Source of the DNA: Bacteroidales bacterium
GTDB lineage: Bacteria; Bacteroidota; Bacteroidia; Bacteroidales; Marinilabiliaceae
Reading direction: 5' to 3'
Assembly: GCA_017417385.1 (NCBI GenBank)
Contig: JAFPZF010000032.1
Span: forward strand, 1-64,000
Length of the DNA stretch: 64,000 bases
This document shows, one piece after another, positions 61,793 to 64,000 of the stretch. Position 1 is the first letter of the stretch. Every line of letters begins with the position of its first letter. The notes under the pieces are model-generated. The model was not told where the DNA came from, ran no database searches, and was given only the letters and a program-made list of their open reading frames with translations. Made by a program: the position numbers and the translations under genes.

Positions 61793-63861
61793 CTGATTAG
61801 GGCCCTATCGCCCATCTCTTTCCCGAGCCCTCTCTTGACCTTGGTCCAGCGGCTCAAGAGGTCTAGCTGCTCGTTCGCCGCCTCCTCGTCTCCCGCCGCT
61901 ATGCATCGGTTGAGCTCCGCCGTTATCCCGTCGATGATCTCTATCACTCGCCTCAGCTGCAGCTCGTTGACAGCCCTCACGACGAGGTCCCCGAGCATCT
62001 GCTTGTCCTTCTCCTCGTCCCTCTTCTCGAGCATCTCCGGCATCTGGTTGCCCTCCTCGTCGCCTCCTCGTTTGCTGTATATCCTGCTGAGCTCTTGGCG
62101 GCGACCGACTATCTCCGCGACAACTCTCGTCATCTCGGGGTCCGGCATGTTGAGATAATACTCCGTGTCGACGACGCTCCTGTCCGCCGCCGTCCTGTAC
62201 GTGTCGACTATCCGCTGGAGTATCGGGTCATAACTGACGAACTGGTTCGTGTCAAGCGACCCGACTATGTACTCCCCGACTAATGTCTCATACACTTGCT
62301 TGGACCCCCAGTCTTTCACTAATATCTTTCTCTGTGTATACTTCAGGAGATACCTGATGATCTCCCTGAACTCTGTCTCCGGCCGCGCCGCCATCGCTAT
62401 GTTCACCCCCGCTGGCTGCTGATAACCGCTCATCCCCGCTGGCTGACCGTACGCCTGCATCTGCGCCATCGCCTCCTGCTGCCTGAGCTCCTCCATCATG
62501 GCTGCCTGTTCCCTCTTGACGTCCTCGTCCCTCTGCTTGACGGCATTCTCTGTCATCCGCTTCTGTAGCTCGTTGAATATCGTCTGCTCCCTGACCTGCA
62601 TCAGCTCGCTGCACCTCTTGACGCACGCCTCCCTCTCCGCCTGGTCCTGCACCTCGGCTATGGAGTTTACTATGGTGTGTATCGCGCCCGCCTTCTTCAG
62701 GGTGTCGTTAATCCCTTCCTTCATGAGGACTTTCACCTCGAAACTGACAAAGTCGCTCTCGTTCTCCTCCGCATACTTCATGAAGCCCTCATGCCCCTCC
62801 CGCTGCGCAAAGGAGTCCGGGTCATCGCCGTCCGGCAAGAGTAGCACCTTCACGCCCATGCCCTCGTGCAAGACCATGTCTATGGCCCTCATCGCTGCAT
62901 GTACGCCCGCACTGTCCGAGTCATACATCAACGTGATGCTCTTCGTAAACCGCTTGACTAGCCGTATCTGATTTACTGTCAACGCCGTACCCGACGACGC
63001 CACTACGTTTTCTATCCCCGCCTGACTCATCGACATGACGTCGGTATACCCCTCCATCATGTAGCATTTCCCCGTCCTCATCATCTCTTCCTTCGCCTGA
63101 TAGATGCCATACACTATGTCACTCTTGTGATATAGCTCTGTCTCCGGCGAGTTGAGGTATTTGACTGTCACTCCCTTTGTCCTCGCATCTAGCAGTCGAC
63201 CCGCAAAGGCTATCACGCTCCCTCCCTCGTTCTGTATCGGGAATATGACTCTCCCCTTGAACTTGTCACTCCTCACTCCGCTCTCGCCCGCCGCCACGAG
63301 GCCTACCTTCTCCTGGAACTCTACGCTATAACCGTCTCTTACGGCTTTGCTCATCATGGCATCCCTCTGCCTCGGCGAATACCCGAGCCTGAATCTCTCT
63401 ATCGTGGCGTCCGTGAACTTCCTCCCTCTGAAATATACTAGTCCCTCAGCCTGTCCCTCCGGCGTCTCCTTCAGCTCTCGCTCAAACGACTTGCATGCGT
63501 ATTCCATCAGCTGATACATCCCTTCCCTCCCTCGACTCGCGACTGCCTCCTCCGCACTCTGAGTCTCGTCGACGACCTCGATTCCTAGTCTCTTCCCGAG
63601 CTCCCGGATAGCGTTGGTATAGTCCAACCTCTCCGCCAGCATGAAAAAATTGACGGCATTGCCGCCGACATGACATCCATGGCAGATATACATGCCCTTG
63701 TCCGCCATCACTGTCAACGACTCGGTGTTCACTTCGTTGTGGAACGGACAACAGCCGACCCAGTTCGCACCGCTCTGATGCAACTGGACATACTGACCGA
63801 TGACCTCGACTATCCTTTTGTTCGCGGCCACCGTGACTTTCTCCATCACCTCCCGCTCCAT
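61789..63861 (-). CDS. dnaG: DNA primase DnaG
   Basis: A 690-aa primase which makes RNA primers for replication. Zinc-binding domain: CCPFHNE and YICHGCHVGG (Cys38, His41, Cys60, Cys63); the usual KTPSF after the first pair reads NTESL. The RNA polymerase core has GVTVKYLNSPET and the Toprim part MMEGYTDVMSM (about 268-278), ASSGTALT, YDSDSAGVHAAMRA (about 311-324). A segment SIAEVQDQAEREACVKRCSEL (in parts, about 395-418) follows, then a Gln/Gly/Pro-rich linker (about 465-495) and a C-terminal helicase-interaction region. Its ATG overlaps the stop of an upstream gene (TAATG) whose end is related to residues ~390-435 of this protein. Confidence 0.95.
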   Translation of the reverse strand: MEREVMEKVTVAANKRIVEVIGQYVQLHQSGANWVGCCPFHNEVNTESLTVMADKGMYICHGCHVGGNAVNFFMLAERLDYTNAIRELGKRLGIEVVDETQSAEEAVASRGREGMYQLMEYACKSFERELKETPEGQAEGLVYFRGRKFTDATIERFRLGYSPRQRDAMMSKAVRDGYSVEFQEKVGLVAAGESGVRSDKFKGRVIFPIQNEGGSVIAFAGRLLDARTKGVTVKYLNSPETELYHKSDIVYGIYQAKEEMMRTGKCYMMEGYTDVMSMSQAGIENVVASSGTALTVNQIRLVKRFTKSITLMYDSDSAGVHAAMRAIDMVLHEGMGVKVLLLPDGDDPDSFAQREGHEGFMKYAEENESDFVSFEVKVLMKEGINDTLKKAGAIHTIVNSIAEVQDQAEREACVKRCSELMQVREQTIFNELQKRMTENAVKQRDEDVKREQAAMMEELRQQEAMAQMQAYGQPAGMSGYQQPAGVNIAMAARPETEFREIIRYLLKYTQRKILVKDWGSKQVYETLVGEYIVGSLDTNQFVSYDPILQRIVDTYRTAADRSVVDTEYYLNMPDPEMTRVVAEIVGRRQELSRIYSKRGGDEEGNQMPEMLEKRDEEKDKQMLGDLVVRAVNELQLRRVIEIIDGITAELNRCIAAGDEEAANEQLDLLSRWTKVKRGLGKEMGDRALIR

Positions 63862-64000
63862 TACGACATCCTGTCTAATTCTGTGTATATGATTGTGTCA
63901 CTGATCCCCAGCAACTGGCTGCACCTGTTGACGTACAGCTCCCGCTCTATCCCGTCACTGACCTCCGCTATCGAACTTACTATCTTCTGCAACGCTGCTC
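63861..64000 (-). CDS. 3' end of a DnaG-related gene upstream of dnaG (partial)
   Basis: Only the last 46 codons are in the window; the gene continues beyond 64000. The frame was read by hand: it ends ...SSIAEVSDGIERE, LYVNRCSQLLGISDT and IIYTELDRMS, then TAA at 63863-63861, overlapping the dnaG ATG by 1 nt. About 20 of 44 residues match DnaG residues ~388-433 (IV.SIAEV.D..ERE..V.RCS.L......EL). In DnaG this segment joins the polymerase core to the C-terminal helicase-binding domain, which the upstream protein lacks altogether. It is thus probably a truncated primase paralogue made from the same message. What its N-terminus holds is unknown. Confidence 0.8.
   Translation of the reverse strand, partial: AALQKIVSSIAEVSDGIERELYVNRCSQLLGISDTIIYTELDRMS

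Overview
The window reads as one contiguous stretch of chromosome from a member of the Bacteroidota, most likely the order Bacteroidales. Supporting evidence: at least ten genes have promoter boxes of the phylum's TAnnTTTG type, four exported proteins end in short C-terminal domains that look like type IX secretion (T9SS) sorting tails, a HmuY-type haem protein sits next to a TonB-dependent receptor, the glycogen gene set has the arrangement known from Bacteroides and Prevotella, and AtpC is short (83 aa). The DNA is moderately GC-rich with strong use of GTC, CTC and GAC codons. The genus cannot be fixed from the sequence alone; a Prevotella-like organism is an inference.

Left part (1-12.1 kb): the 3' part of an RloA/AbiLi-type ATPase gene followed by rloB, a known two-gene phage-defence pair whose ATPase lacks its Walker A region here. 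Next come a 1175-aa exported protein, a haem-uptake pair (receptor and HmuY-like lipoprotein), another exported protein with a T9SS-like tail, and a tightly overlapping operon lipoprotein / barrel-like protein / lipoprotein whose first gene carries a recent 90-bp tandem duplication over its start.

Middle left (12.1-28.5 kb): a universal stress protein, a membrane-anchored class III nucleotidyl cyclase with a decayed HD-like C-terminus, lysC-lysA, a small exported protein, a four-gene glycogen/alpha-glucan operon (debranching enzyme, glycogen-synthase-like GT4, GH57 enzyme with a histone-like basic tail, glucan phosphorylase), a SstT transporter and an AT-richer DUF1016/YhcG nuclease gene that looks imported.

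Centre (28.5-46.4 kb): a ~600-bp gene-free stretch with dispersed repeats, then a very large exported mosaic protein (about 3220 aa) followed 2 nt later by a lipoprotein that shares one of its domains. On the minus strand lies a run of a soluble PAS histidine kinase, an LD-carboxypeptidase, a radical-SAM sulfatase maturase and a CstA transporter, with 1-nt gaps between the first three.

Right part (46.4-64 kb): atpD-atpC, a polyprenyl synthase that may be translated from an almost leaderless mRNA, tRNA-Pro(CGG), a candidate standalone small RNA, a two-gene unit with a hotdog protein lacking the FabZ glutamate, a GH105-propeller fusion, an AAA/PD-(D/E)XK protein, a subtilisin-like protease with T9SS-like tail, a fosmidomycin-resistance-type MFS pump, thiS-thiE-thiG, a GT2 glycosyltransferase and dnaG. 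The last 140 bp hold the end of a second gene whose C-terminus is clearly related to an internal segment of DnaG. This apparent tandem primase paralogue is the most unusual item in the window.
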